In this document: positions 19,726-30,538 of the stretch, piece by piece | Layout: each line of letters opens with the position of its first letter | Numbering within the stretch: the first letter of the stretch is position 1 | From: Vesta saturnalis | Taxonomy: Eukaryota; Arthropoda; Insecta; Coleoptera; Lampyridae | Length of the DNA: 64,000 nucleotides | Assembly: GCA_036346205.1 (NCBI GenBank) | Contig: JARFJB010000111.1 | Coordinates: 251,001-315,000 of the forward strand | Direction: 5' to 3' | Position numbers and translations under genes: made by a program | The notes under the pieces: generated by a model | Databases searched by the model: none | What the model was told of the DNA's origin: nothing | What the model saw: only the letters and a program-made list of their open reading frames with translations

Positions 19726-22700
19726 GGGGAGAGTGGGGGAAATTGGACCATGCAAGAAAACGTTTAAAAAATAGTAGTTTATGTTGCAACTATTTACTTT
19801 TTTGGACAATAATCCGACTATTAGTTATCTGTCTTTGAATACTTGCTAACAAACATATTAAAAACTCGCTCTTAGTTAATGAAAATAACTTTTTTTTTAT
19901 AAATGTCAGTTTCGTTCGCATTACCCCACACATCGGGTAATAAGAGCCAAAAAACTCCGTATGTGTAACGAGAGCCATCACATAATACAAAACAAAATCA
20001 AAATAATATTAAGCTTTTTGAAAAGTGAAATATACGAGAAGGTATACTAGGGATCTAAACAAAAATTGCAGATGTAATCTGTTCATCTATCACTCAGAAT
20101 GGGCCCATTTACCACAGGCTCTTTATTTTTGCCAACATCGTTACATATAATGGATTCATTTTCTTCCACTGAGTATTCAGAATCATCATCACATATATTA
20201 TTTTCATCGACAGACAGTTGTGCTATCTTGGAACAACTTTCTGGTTTCCTTCCTTATGCTTTTGTTAGATGATGTATTTTTAGTCTGCAATTTAGAGTTC
20301 TTGGCTTCCTTTTGTTGCATTATCTTCAATCTATTTTCCTTTTTGTTCTTTTTTTCTCTGTTTTCGAAAACTTTCTTCGTGGGGGTACTGATCAAAACTT
20401 CTGAATGTTGCTTATTTCTATTAGTTTTTGCAGGGTTGTTTAATATTCATAGACGAGGACTTAAAACATGTGAGATATCAGCAAAGCTTGTGGATAGATG
20501 TAGAGAACCTCGTATATACGCATCAGGTGATGATTGGTTGCTGATATGCTGTGACGTGGTAGTAGGTATTTGAGACGACGCCAATGATTGCGAAGTAACT
20601 GTAGCTATGGTTCCTGAGGGTAGAATAGAGTTACCATCGTTAGTAGTGAGTATAGTAATGCTGTTATTATGCCCATTCCCGCAGAGAGCAATAAAATCTT
20701 CGTCTGAAGAAACAAATGGGTCCATGGCCCGGTTGATTTAAAGCTAGATATCCCCTTGTCTAGAGATGCTACCTTCGAGTACGCTTTTTTGAATAGTCCA
20801 GCTACTTCGTATGGAGTTGTTTTAACCATGTTTCGCGATGTCATGTACATGTCGCATTCCTTCCCATAAGTGGACCTAAAAGAATCACATCTAGCGGTTG
20901 TTTGATTCTTTTTGGCCATCTCATATACTTTTAATGTAGAATGGCTATTTGGTTGTGCATAAAAAGCAAGATCTATTTTTCAGCAACAGGCCTAGTAACT
21001 TTAATGAGGTGTTGAAGCCATGTAAGGAATATTCGCTCATTGGTCCACCAATTATGCAAACAAGTATAAGCAGCTTGTGGTGACCCATCACGTTCTAACT
21101 GTGGAGTGTCGTTGTCGAGGGAAAATGAATAGTGGTGCCACATAGATGCCTGTTGCACTCATAGCACAAATTGCAGTACCATTATTGCCTCTTTCCCATG
21201 AAGTAACTGCATCAACACGCTTCTGTCCTTTGAGCGCAACAATATTATCTGGCTCATGTACCGTAGAAAATCCTGTTAAATATGTTTTGGGGCACAAACT
21301 TAAATTCAGTCATTACTGATTCAGGATTATTGATGAAGCGGGCTTATTAAAACCAATAATTCTGCTTATACTAGTCGCTTCTGGCTTTCTAACACTGACA
21401 TCAGGGTGTCGGTTTATGAACCCGGACAACCAATCTTTTCCAGCATTTTTCTTTAGTGTTAAATCTTTTTCCAACACCACACTTCACAGTCATATTATAA
21501 CATATTCTACGCAGTTGGCTGTCTGTTAAACCATAAAGCATATTGGATATATCAAGAGTATGGTTAACAAGTGTCTGTTCCTGTTCACTAGTGAACACAC
21601 GTTTTCTCCCAAGCAGTGGAGGACGACGGTAAGTAATATTATCCCCATTTGCTAACCTGTGGGGTTTCTTCAGTGTACCATAGGGTATTTCAAATTCCTG
21701 TGCTGGTTTATTAACTGATATTCTTTCCTTCCGAATAGTTTCTATTGCACTCGCTAACGTAGCCGAGGTCCAATTGGCATTTGATGTCGTTCGCTATCTA
21801 GTCCGTGGCATCTGAAAAATAAAGTGAATCATTCGATTCGGATTACGTTTTTCGAAAGGGTAATAGAAGCCATAGCGCCGAATGTTAAGATTCTCGAATT
21901 AATGAAACTAATATAAACAAACATTGCTAAATCGTCTATGTTCTACTTGTAATGCCTCCTTTGGTGTACCTTTGTATTCCCTCAGTTTTTTGCTCAGGTG
22001 GGTGGTCAAGAATGTCACAACAATACCTGAAAAATGAGTCTTAGCCGGTTAAAACAAATTTATTTGGTCATAATGTAAAATAAAACAAACTCTAAACAGG
22101 AAATAATAAGATAAACGAACTAAACCAAATATTGAAAAAAACTAAAAACTAATAATTCAACTCTGGTTATCTCTGTAGAGTTCCACTACAGGACGCCGCG
22201 GACTGGTAAACTATATGCATTAGGATCGTCCTTTATGGATAATTCTGTAAAATAGATAATTAAAAATTTGTTTAGTAATGTGTGAAATTGCCATTACTAA
22301 AAAGATTAATTAAATAATGAACAGGCGCTCTAAGTATAATTACATGTGGGTGATCTGGAGTCAGGATTACAAAGTGATTATTTACAGGTGAGTGGGATAT
22401 TTACATTTCTGATATTTGAACATTAGTATATCATAATCAGCTGTCGGTATTAATTGTTTATTTCAATTCATTGAATTGAACTTAGGATTATACTGGAACA
22501 GGTGAAAATTAACATTACATGGCTTATGAATAACATCATAACTGGAAACAGGGGTTTTATATACAGGTCCAGGTACCAGTAGTTGAAGTAGTTAATTCGT
22601 CGGGGCTTAACCTCCGTTTAATTAAGTACTTCTCCTAGCTTATCGTCTCGGGGCGATTCACCACCATGACACCATAAATGACGTGGTTTTCCTATTTTGT

Positions 22701-23388
22701 GCACGGGTCTTGTATGGAAAGGGATGGTTACTGGCGTTGAAATCGTTAGCTTTACGGGGCAGCACCTCCGGAAAACTAAGTGCCTCGTACCTTTGTCACG
22801 TTTAGCCACCTTGCTCGGGATAATATTACAGGCACAGGAAGGGTTGGATGTGACGGAGAATGAATGAAATGTTTGTGATGAGTGAATAATGAATCTCTAA
22901 TTCTCTCACTGCATGTGTGTGCTAGGGGATCTGGTATTTACAGGTAAATGGGATAGAGTGGGAAAGTAGGAGACAACTGATCACATTTATTCATAATGAT
23001 AGAGCAGCTGTGGAATAAAGTTGGAAATAAGTTTTGATAGGAAAATTTATTAACAAGGATAGGAAAATTTATAGTAAGGATTTTCATTTATCGTAAAATG
23101 TATGAAATAAGGCATTTAATAAACATAAAACACAACAGAATGATAATAAAAGTTCAGGTACTTACTTAGGTTGTGATATTTGATGATTATATATAACGGT
23201 GAGGTACAAAACTAACTTCTGTTCGTTTCCGCCAAACGTGTTCCACTATCCTGGCCAGCGGCTGTTACGTTGCACAAACGAAGGTTTACGAAGCCGTTCG
23301 TGTCATTTTAGCGGGACTTGAACGTTCCAGTGTGTGTAAATTGGAGTAGCTCACATTACCCGCTAGATCTCATTATCCCGTTCTCCCC
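19726..23388 (-). mobile_element. pogo/Tigger-like DNA transposon in ABCC intron, copy A
   Basis: The ends are ggggagagtggg (left) and, read inward from the right, ggggagaacggg, each flanked by TA (19724-19725, 23389-23390). The transposase is on the minus strand, with about 1.5 kb of non-coding 5' sequence (21830-23388) in which I recognise nothing. The same element sits at the orthologous place in copy B (54391-58168), so it predates the duplication. Confidence 0.82.
20030..21811 (-). pseudogene. Tigger/jerky-like transposase, copy A
   Basis: Minus strand from ATG 21811: MPRTR then a psq-type helix-turn-helix (ASAIETIRKERISVNKPAQE, IPYGTLKKP). A CENP-B-type second domain follows (FTSEQEQTLVNHTLDISNML, GLTDSQLRRICYNM). 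The DDE region has FSTVHEPDNIVALKGQKRVD and TSWERGNNGTAICAMSATG. Near 20760-20850 is the post-catalytic TPYEVAGLFKKAYSKV. The C-terminus includes a basic KKEN-rich stretch and a Cys pair (CGKWAHSE) like the zinc end of this family. In-frame stops and frameshifts abound. Confidence 0.78.
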
Positions 23389-23390
23389 TA

Positions 23391-24790
23391 CATATTTATT
23401 ATTGCCGAGTTTTTTCAAAAACGATAAATTCTTTAAAGCACCAACAGCCAGTGCCCACAATGTACAAGAATAGAAAATATTGATCCTTTAATTGTATTTG
23501 AACCCCTAGCACAGAATAACGCTAACTAATTACATTGTTTCGCTTAAGTTTTGTATAAATTACTGCTAAAAGTTCAATTTTGTTACTACGGTTTTGCTGT
23601 GCATTGTTTATTACGTAGGTTGGAAAAGTTTAATGAGTTTTAAGTAAATTCTAAAAATTTGATGTAACCAGCGCCTAACCCTTTTATGCCTGTTTCGCGG
23701 TGTATTTCTTCATATTTGCTCAATTATTGCAAATACAATAAAACATATGTAATCAAGTAATAGTTATTTATGTATTAAGGTGAAAATTATGTTTGTATGG
23801 CCCGAGCGTCGGACCGTAAAAACCAGTTATGCCCGCAATGCATACAACACTTTATGCACGATTAATATATTGAATATTTAAAATGAATTATATCGTTAAT
23901 TGTTTTCAAAATAAATACATTTCTCATTTATGATAGTAGGTATTGGTGCGTTACTATGAAAACGAGTACAAAAGCAGGCATCACAAATTGATAATTCAGT
24001 TGATATTTTGGTTTAGTTAGTTTTAATCGTAATAACTGAGATTTTTCCAGAAATAAGATAAACGAGATTGAGGAATTGTACCACATAGTATAAACACGAC
24101 ATTGCAATAATTGCATTGTAAATATTTTTAAATAAACTCACAGTTGTGTGCCTTTGTTTTTAATTTTTGACTTTTTTTACTGTCCATTTTGTCATAATGA
24201 CGTCGGCGAGCTATAAAAAGACGGTTACACCCACGGGTCTCCTTTAAGAGCCCAGACCGACCAGGTATTTTCATCTTCATTCTTGGTTGAGTCAACTCGA
24301 CTCAGTCCCCCTGAACTTATTACAATACACCATGTAAGTTAATTATGCAACCGTACACCCACGATCGTAAACGACGCCACGTTGGGGGATACTCTCAACG
24401 TAGTCTTTTACTTACTCCATCGGAAAGAAAGGCGGACTGTCTGAATTCTGGCGATGTACGGGATATCAATTAAACAGCGCGACGGGCAGTAGCCCAGAAT
24501 CTTTTAGTCGATATTCAAAACATATACACAAAAACACAGTAACACGCTGCCCTAGGCTATGTAAACGATGTGCAGGGAGCCTACACATCGGAAGCCCTCG
24601 ATTAGACCACATGTCAAGCTTTCGAAACTGTTCAATCTCTGTTCAAGGCAGATGTCGTGAGGCAAATAAAAGAGTAGAATTATTTCTTGTAAGGAATAAT
24701 CCTCACTTATTATAACATTAATTGAAAACACAATCACCAATTTCTCGAAAGCTTGTCATATATCAAAGAGTATTCTTTTAGGCCTGGCCT
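23391..24790. other. Intron stretch with promoter-like segment
   Basis: No coding region. Around 24190-24222 there is a CRE-like TGACGTCG closely followed by ctataaaaag, a TATA box, and then a segment of about 300 bp strongly conserved in copy B (58920-59780). It may be a solo LTR or other retroelement promoter; I cannot assign it. Confidence 0.4.
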
Positions 24791-24869
24791 AATTAGACCT
24801 TATTAAGTTGACTGCTCAAAAAAAAATTATTATTAATTTTATACAGTCAAGATTACCTTCTTTTTTTTT

Positions 24870-24871
<2 letters not shown>

Positions 24872-24955
<84 letters not shown>
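24872..24955. repeat. (TA)n microsatellite
   Basis: About 42 TA units, abutting the left arm of the mariner-like element. Confidence 0.9.
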
Positions 24956-24958
<3 letters not shown>

Positions 24959-25654
24959 TCCGCGAATGCTTCAACGGAGGATATCTCTTTACACAATAGG
25001 GGTAGAAAAAAGTTTAAATAGAAAAGTTTTTCTGTAATTAAATCCACATTTAAAGAAAATATTTTTGTTTATACAGGGTGTCTCATGAACTGGAGAGCAT
25101 GCAACTTCATTTTTTTAAATAGGACATCCTGTGTTTTATTACATTTTCTGATTTTCCTATAAATTCTGAATCGGTTTTATTAAGGTCTATTATCATCTAA
25201 AATTAATAGTTTTTTTAAAAAAATCACGATTTTCACGTGTCATTGACAAAGGGCATACTTTTTTTATTTGATATCCTTAAAGGAAAATATTTTGCAGGTT
25301 ACCAGTGCATAGACTTACTTTGTGTTCCTACAAAAATTTGAAAATATTATACAAGGTGTTGCCAAAACTATTCACAAAATCATAACCTTCAAAACACAAA
25401 ATCTCAATTTTTTTAAATGAAATGACATGTTTCCTTACGGAAAAATTTTGATTAAGTAATAATCTAACTTTTTTATAAAGCATGTCCTATACCTATCTTT
25501 CATAGTTATTGAGTTATTTTAGTTTTTAAAATCTATTTTTACTTTCTCGTATATGTAGTATAGAGAAGGTATTGTAATCGCAAAAAAATCGACCTCGAGA
25601 TTTTGATGGTTTTGGATGTTTTCAAGGTCCGAAAAAAGCAGTTTTGTAAAAATG

Positions 25655-25656
25655 TC

Positions 25657-25701
<45 letters not shown>

Positions 25702-25735
25702 ACTGTGTGTGTATGTGTAACTGTGTGTGTGTCTG
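25655..25735. repeat. (GT)n microsatellite
   Basis: About 40 imperfect GT units. Open frames across it on both strands are artefacts. Confidence 0.9.
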
Positions 25736-26330
25736 TATGTAAACATGATAGCGCTCGTACGCTTCGAGATAGACAATTGAAATTCAACATGGAAGCCTTA
25801 TTTTAAAATCGTAGATCGTTGTAAAATTTTGGGAAAGATCCGGGGACCGGAAGTGGCACTTTACCTTAACTTACTTGTGTCACGCTTCAAATAAACTACT
25901 ACAAAATTTCAACGTATCTGTTTCAAATTCGGCACAGGTACGTTATATTAGACGATACATGTAAATATGACGTTTGAACAAAATTAGTGTACCGGAAGTG
26001 GTACTTTACCTTAACCGATTTGTGTCACGCAAACAGATTTTGTGAAGTTTTCTATTGGTTTTAGCGATCGCTTATGCGATTGAGCACAGAAGTCTAGATT
26101 TTCATTTTCCCTTATTTAAAAGTGTTTTAACAGACACCTATTTTTATGTCACTCTACTGCGTTAGTATACGAGAAAGTCTAGGTAACCACAGTTCCGATT
26201 TTTTAAAATACACACCTCAATTTCAAAAATTTATATTAATTGGCCATGGTAGTTATGGACATTAATAAACAAATGTTTGGATGACACTGACAGTTTAAAA
26301 ATTAAATTTAAACAATATTTAAATACTAAA

Positions 26331-27371
26331 ATGAATTTTTCAAAAGAAGAAGATACAAATGATTTATTGCATTGGCGCATCCGACGGAAATTGTTTATTA
26401 GCGAGTAGAATTTACGATCAAAAATTTCCAAATACAGAAAGACATCCAAATCGTTTGGCATTTGAAAGGCTCAAGGAGAGGTTTGAAAGGAATGGAAACA
26501 TCAATTATGAATCAAATGGCGAACGATCATCGATTGCATCAAACGTGCTCAGTTACATGTCATCCAAGCCGTCATGAAAAATCCCGCAAGCTGCTTGCAG
26601 GCAAATCGCACTGAACAACAATATCGGAAAAGCAACGATAAATAAAATAATTCGCAAGCAAAAGTTTCATCCATACTACTTCCAAGTAGTACAAGAATTA
26701 ACGGATCAGGATTTTATAAATAGGAGAAATTTCTGCCTTTAGACATTAAATAAAATAAAGGAAAAACAGGACTTTTTTGATTACGTATTGTTTACTAACG
26801 AAGCTACCTTCCACAAAAATGGATTTGTAAATCGTCATAATTTCCATTATTATAGTGATACAAATCCAAGATATGTGATGCCATTAGACCATCACCATAG
26901 ATGGACACTTAACGTATGGTCCGGTATTATTGGAATACGAATTTTGGGACCCTATTTTTTTGATCAAACAGTTAATGGTGAAACCTTTCAAAATTTTTTG
27001 GAAAACGATTCAGAGGATTACCTTGATAATTTACCACTTCAAGTTTTACGGTAATTGTGGATTAAATTTCCATTTCCATTTAAATCCATCTAAATTTGCA
27101 ATTTCCAAATAAATGGATTGGCTGGAGAAGGCCAATTTCTTGAACATCTAGATCCCCGGATCTTACACAACTTGATTATTCTTTGTGGGGATTTGTAAAA
27201 AATCACGTTTACCAAATACCTCCCACAACAAAGAAAAACATGAAAGAAAGAATAAGAAATGCTTTTCGATGCATAAACAGAGAAGTACTTCAACAAGTAA
27301 GTAATTCTTTTGTTGAAAGAATTCGTTTGTGTGAAGAACATCAGGGCAGACACAAAGAACAATATTTTTAG
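26331..27371 (+). pseudogene. Mariner-like transposase (insect DUF4817-type family)
   Basis: ATG at 26331 (MNFSKEE), then a shift into MIYCIGASDGNCLLASRIYD and RHPNRLAFERLKERFERNG, the usual N-terminal HTH of this family. A shifted DDE region contains FTNEATFHKNGFVNRHNFHY (D replaced: FTNEAT for FTDEAT). It continues with NVWSGIIGIRILGPYFF and the ending DYSLWGFVKNHVYQIPPTTK near 27170-27240. The QHDGAPAH block is degraded. Inactive. Confidence 0.72.
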
Positions 27372-29135
27372 TTATTTTATGATATTTTATGATTTTTAGT
27401 TATATTTTTTTAAAAATATCTAACTTAAATTGTTTTTTGCATCTTTTGCTTACTTGTTATTAGCATTATTAGATAGAGTTAACGAAGTTTTACGTCAATA
27501 AAATTATTTTTCACATTTTTCAATACTGTTTAAATTTAATTTTTAAACTGTCAGTGCCAAACAAACATTTGTTTATTAATGTTATCATGACAACCATGGC
27601 CAACTATTATAAATTTTTAAAATTGAGGTGTGTATTTTAAAAAATAGATTTTAAAAACTAAAATAACTCAATAACTATAAAAGATAGGTATAGGTCATGC
27701 TTTATAAAAAGTTAGATTATTACTTAATAAACATTTTTTTGTAAAAAAACATGTCATTCCATTTAAAAAAATTGAGATTTTGTGTTTTGAAGATTCTGAT
27801 TTTGTGAATAGTTTTGGCCAATTTCTTGAACATCTAGATCCCCGGATCTTACACAACTTGATTATTCTTTGTGGGGATTTGTAAAAAATCAAGTTTACCA
27901 AATACCTCCCACAACAAAGAAAAACATGAAAGAAAGAATAAGAAATGCTTTTCGATGCATAAACAGAGAAGTACTTCAACAAGTAAGTAATTCTTTTGTT
28001 GAAAGAAATCGTTTGTGTGAAAAACATCAGGGCAGACACAAAGAACAATATTTTTAGTTATTTTATGATATTTTATGATTTTTAGTTATATTGTTTTAAA
28101 AATATCTAACTTAAATTGTTTTTTGCATCTTTTGATTACTTGTTATTAGCATTATTAGATAGAGTTAACGAAGTTTTACGTCAATAAAATTATTTTTCAC
28201 ATTTTTCAATACTGTTTAAATTTAATTTTAAACTGTCAGTGCCAAACAAACATTTGTTTATTAATGTTATCATGACAACCATGCAACTATTATAAATTTT
28301 AAAATTGAGGTGTGTATTTTAAAAATAGATTTTAAAACTAAAATAACTCAATAACTATAAAGATAGTATATGTTTTATAAAAGTTAGATTATTACTTAAT
28401 AAACATTTTTTTAAAAACATGTCATTCCATTTAAAAAATTGAGATTTTGTGTTTTGAAGATTCTGATTTTGTGAATAGTTTTGGCCAATTTCTTGAACAT
28501 CTAGATCCGGATCTTACAAACTTGATTATTCTTTGGATTTGTAAAAATCAAGTTTACCAAATACCTCCCACAACAAAGTAAAAACATGAAAGAAAGAATA
28601 AGAAATGATTTATAAAAACCAATACTAAAAGAAGTAATCATTTTGTTGAAAGAAATCGTTTGTGTGAAAATATCAGGGCAGACACAAAGAACAATATTTT
28701 TAGTTATTTTATGATATTTTATGATTTTTAGTTATATTGTTTTAAAATATCTAACTTAAATTGTTTTTGCATCTTTTGTTACTTGTTATTAGCATTATTA
28801 GATAGAGTTAACGAAGTTTTACGTCAATAAAATTATTTTTCACATTTTTCAATACTGTTTAAATTTAATTTTAAACTGTCAGTGCAAACAAACATTTGTT
28901 TATTAATGTTATCATGACAACCATGGCCAACTATTATAAATTTTAAAATTGAGGTGTATTTTAAAAATAGATTTTAAAACTAAAATAACTAATAACTATA
29001 AATGATAGGTATAGTCTTTTTATAAAAGTTAGATTATTACTTAATCAACATTTTTCCGTAAAAAAACATGTCATTCCATTTAAAAAAATTGAGATTTTGT
29101 GTTTTGAAGATTATGATTTTGTGAATAGTTTTGGC
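27131..29135 (+). repeat. Three tandem copies of the transposase 3' end (about 690, 667 and 650 bp)
   Basis: Units begin with GGCCAATTTCTTGAACATCT at 27131, 27818 and 28485. Each contains the C-terminal coding end, the 3' non-coding part and part of the right arm. Successive units lose single bases in homopolymers. Confidence 0.85.
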
Positions 29136-29546
29136 AACACCTTGTATAATATTTTCAAATTTTTGTAGGAACACAAGGTAAGCGTGTGTGTGGACTAGTA
29201 ACCTGCTAAATATTTTCCTTCAAGGATATCAAATAAAAAAGTATGCCCTTTGTTAATGACACCTGAAAATCGTGATTTTTTAAAGCACATTAAATACCTC
29301 AAAAACTGTTAATTGTAGACCTTAATAAAACCGATTCAGAATTTATAGTAAAATCATAAAATGTAATAAAATACAGGGTGTCCTACTTAAAAAATGAAGT
29401 TGCATGCTCTCCAGTTCATATGTGTATAAAGGAAAATATTTTCTTTAAATGTGGACTTGATTACTGAAAAACTTTTGTATCTAAACTTTTTTTCTATCCT
29501 TATTGTGTAAGGATATATCCTCCGTTGTCGCACTACGCGGACAACT

Positions 29547-29551
<5 letters not shown>

Positions 29552-29597
<46 letters not shown>
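29552..29597. repeat. (TA)n microsatellite
   Basis: About 23 TA units at the right edge of the mariner-like element. Confidence 0.9.
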
Positions 29598-29601
<4 letters not shown>

Positions 29602-29831
29602 TCAAAACCAAAAACTGCTCCGAATAAATCCCCCCTCTACACCTCTGGATCAGCTCAAGGAGAAATAGAATCAAGCTTAATACTAATTTAAATAATTCAG
29701 GAGTTATCGTGGACATCGACACACACGCACAGATTTAGCGATAGTCAAAAAAGTCGATTGCATATCCTCCTATACCTGCATATGTAAATGTAGATTGTAC
29801 TTTAAAATGATATACATCAAAAAGCTATTAC

Positions 29832-30321
29832 ATTGACCTAACCGCATCAGTTTTAGTCCAGTTTGTAAGTAAAACCTCCGTACATAAAAAATGCTGCATA
29901 AAACTACTGACGTCGGTAGAATAAACCATGGGTTTACAATACAGATGGTAAAAAAAACTCCACAAATACTTGCAATACTGTGTAACGCTGCCAAAAGATT
30001 CGTTGGCAAAGCTTCGTCTGTTATCCCCATATTTTTAGAAAATCTATTTAATATTGCTCCAGATGAATTTAGGTTAAAGAACCTGTAAGGAGCATGAAAT
30101 ACGCTATTCAACATACTATTGTGTAAATTTTTTGAACACGTTGCTGAAAGTTTTACGAAAAATAAAGTTCTAACTAACGCAAATATAATTGTGATCATTA
30201 TTAGACAACTATATCCATAAATGTATATATTTGGTAAGAGATGGTAATTCTCACTCGGTTGATATTCCTTCAACGTTGTCCTATCGGCACAATAATTATT
30301 TAAGCTAAGACCAAGGTGAAC
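29832..30321 (-). pseudogene. ABCC copy A, TMD2 exon
   Basis: The minus-strand frame encodes the second membrane domain: LPNIYIYGYSCLIMITIIFA (helix), FFVKLSATCSKNLHNSMLNS, APYRFFNLNSSGAILNRFSK, DEALPTNLLAALHSIASICG (helix) and VRRFYLQTGLKLMRLGQ. The donor is GTAATA, weaker than GTAAGT in copy B, and one codon (E in RLEGQ) is missing. Upstream it is separated from the next coding part only by a TAA codon at 30322-30324. Confidence 0.82.
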
Positions 30322-30324
30322 TTA

Positions 30325-30537
30325 CCAATAACTAAGTAAATAATAAGATCCGTTAATGCTTGTTTGCAATGTTACGAAGGCAAAAATAATAGAGAACAGA
30401 AGAAAACCATTTTTGGAAGAACAGAAGTAGTATATCCAAACTTTCCAAAAGTTATTTTCCTCCTTTTGTTGATTTTCTGGTGGGTTTTTAATCTTAATTT
30501 CATTTTCTTTGTAACTGTAAGGTTCCATTAGCACAAC
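30325..30537 (-). pseudogene. ABCC copy A, linker and first TMD2 helix, cut at duplication breakpoint
   Basis: Encodes LMEPYSYKENEIKIKNPPEN, FWKVWIYYFCSSKNGFLLFS and LQTSINGSYYLLSYW. It ends exactly at 30537, after which polB sequence on the opposite strand begins. NBD1 and TMD1, present in copy B, are missing. Confidence 0.85.
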
Positions 30538-30538
30538 G
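30538..30538. other. Duplication junction: ABCC exon joined to polB
   Basis: Left sequence matches copy B up to its gcacaac (61650 region). Right sequence matches Polinton copy 1 from 4298 (gataatcag). One base (g) fits neither parent. Consistent with end joining, not homologous recombination. Confidence 0.8.

Larger units (their letters stand above)
24956..29550 (+). mobile_element. Mariner-like element with long inverted repeats and a triplicated 3' end
   Basis: The left arm (24956 to about 25560) is mirrored at about 29040-29550: CAGGGTGTC..., GAGAGCATGCAACTTCAT and TGTCATTCCATTTAAA blocks occur in inverse order. The body carries a transposase with tandem copies of its C-terminal end. TA microsatellites flank both sides, so the original TSD is obscured. 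Copy B retains only a right-arm remnant (59890-60560). Confidence 0.65.

Noticed and set aside
22618..22809. 63-residue frame inside the Tigger element (and 57397-57615)
   Set aside because: Conserved between units only as part of the duplicated non-coding sequence; no domain and different starts.
25519..25806. His-Thr and Cys-Val repeat frames
   Set aside because: They are translations of a GT/CA microsatellite.
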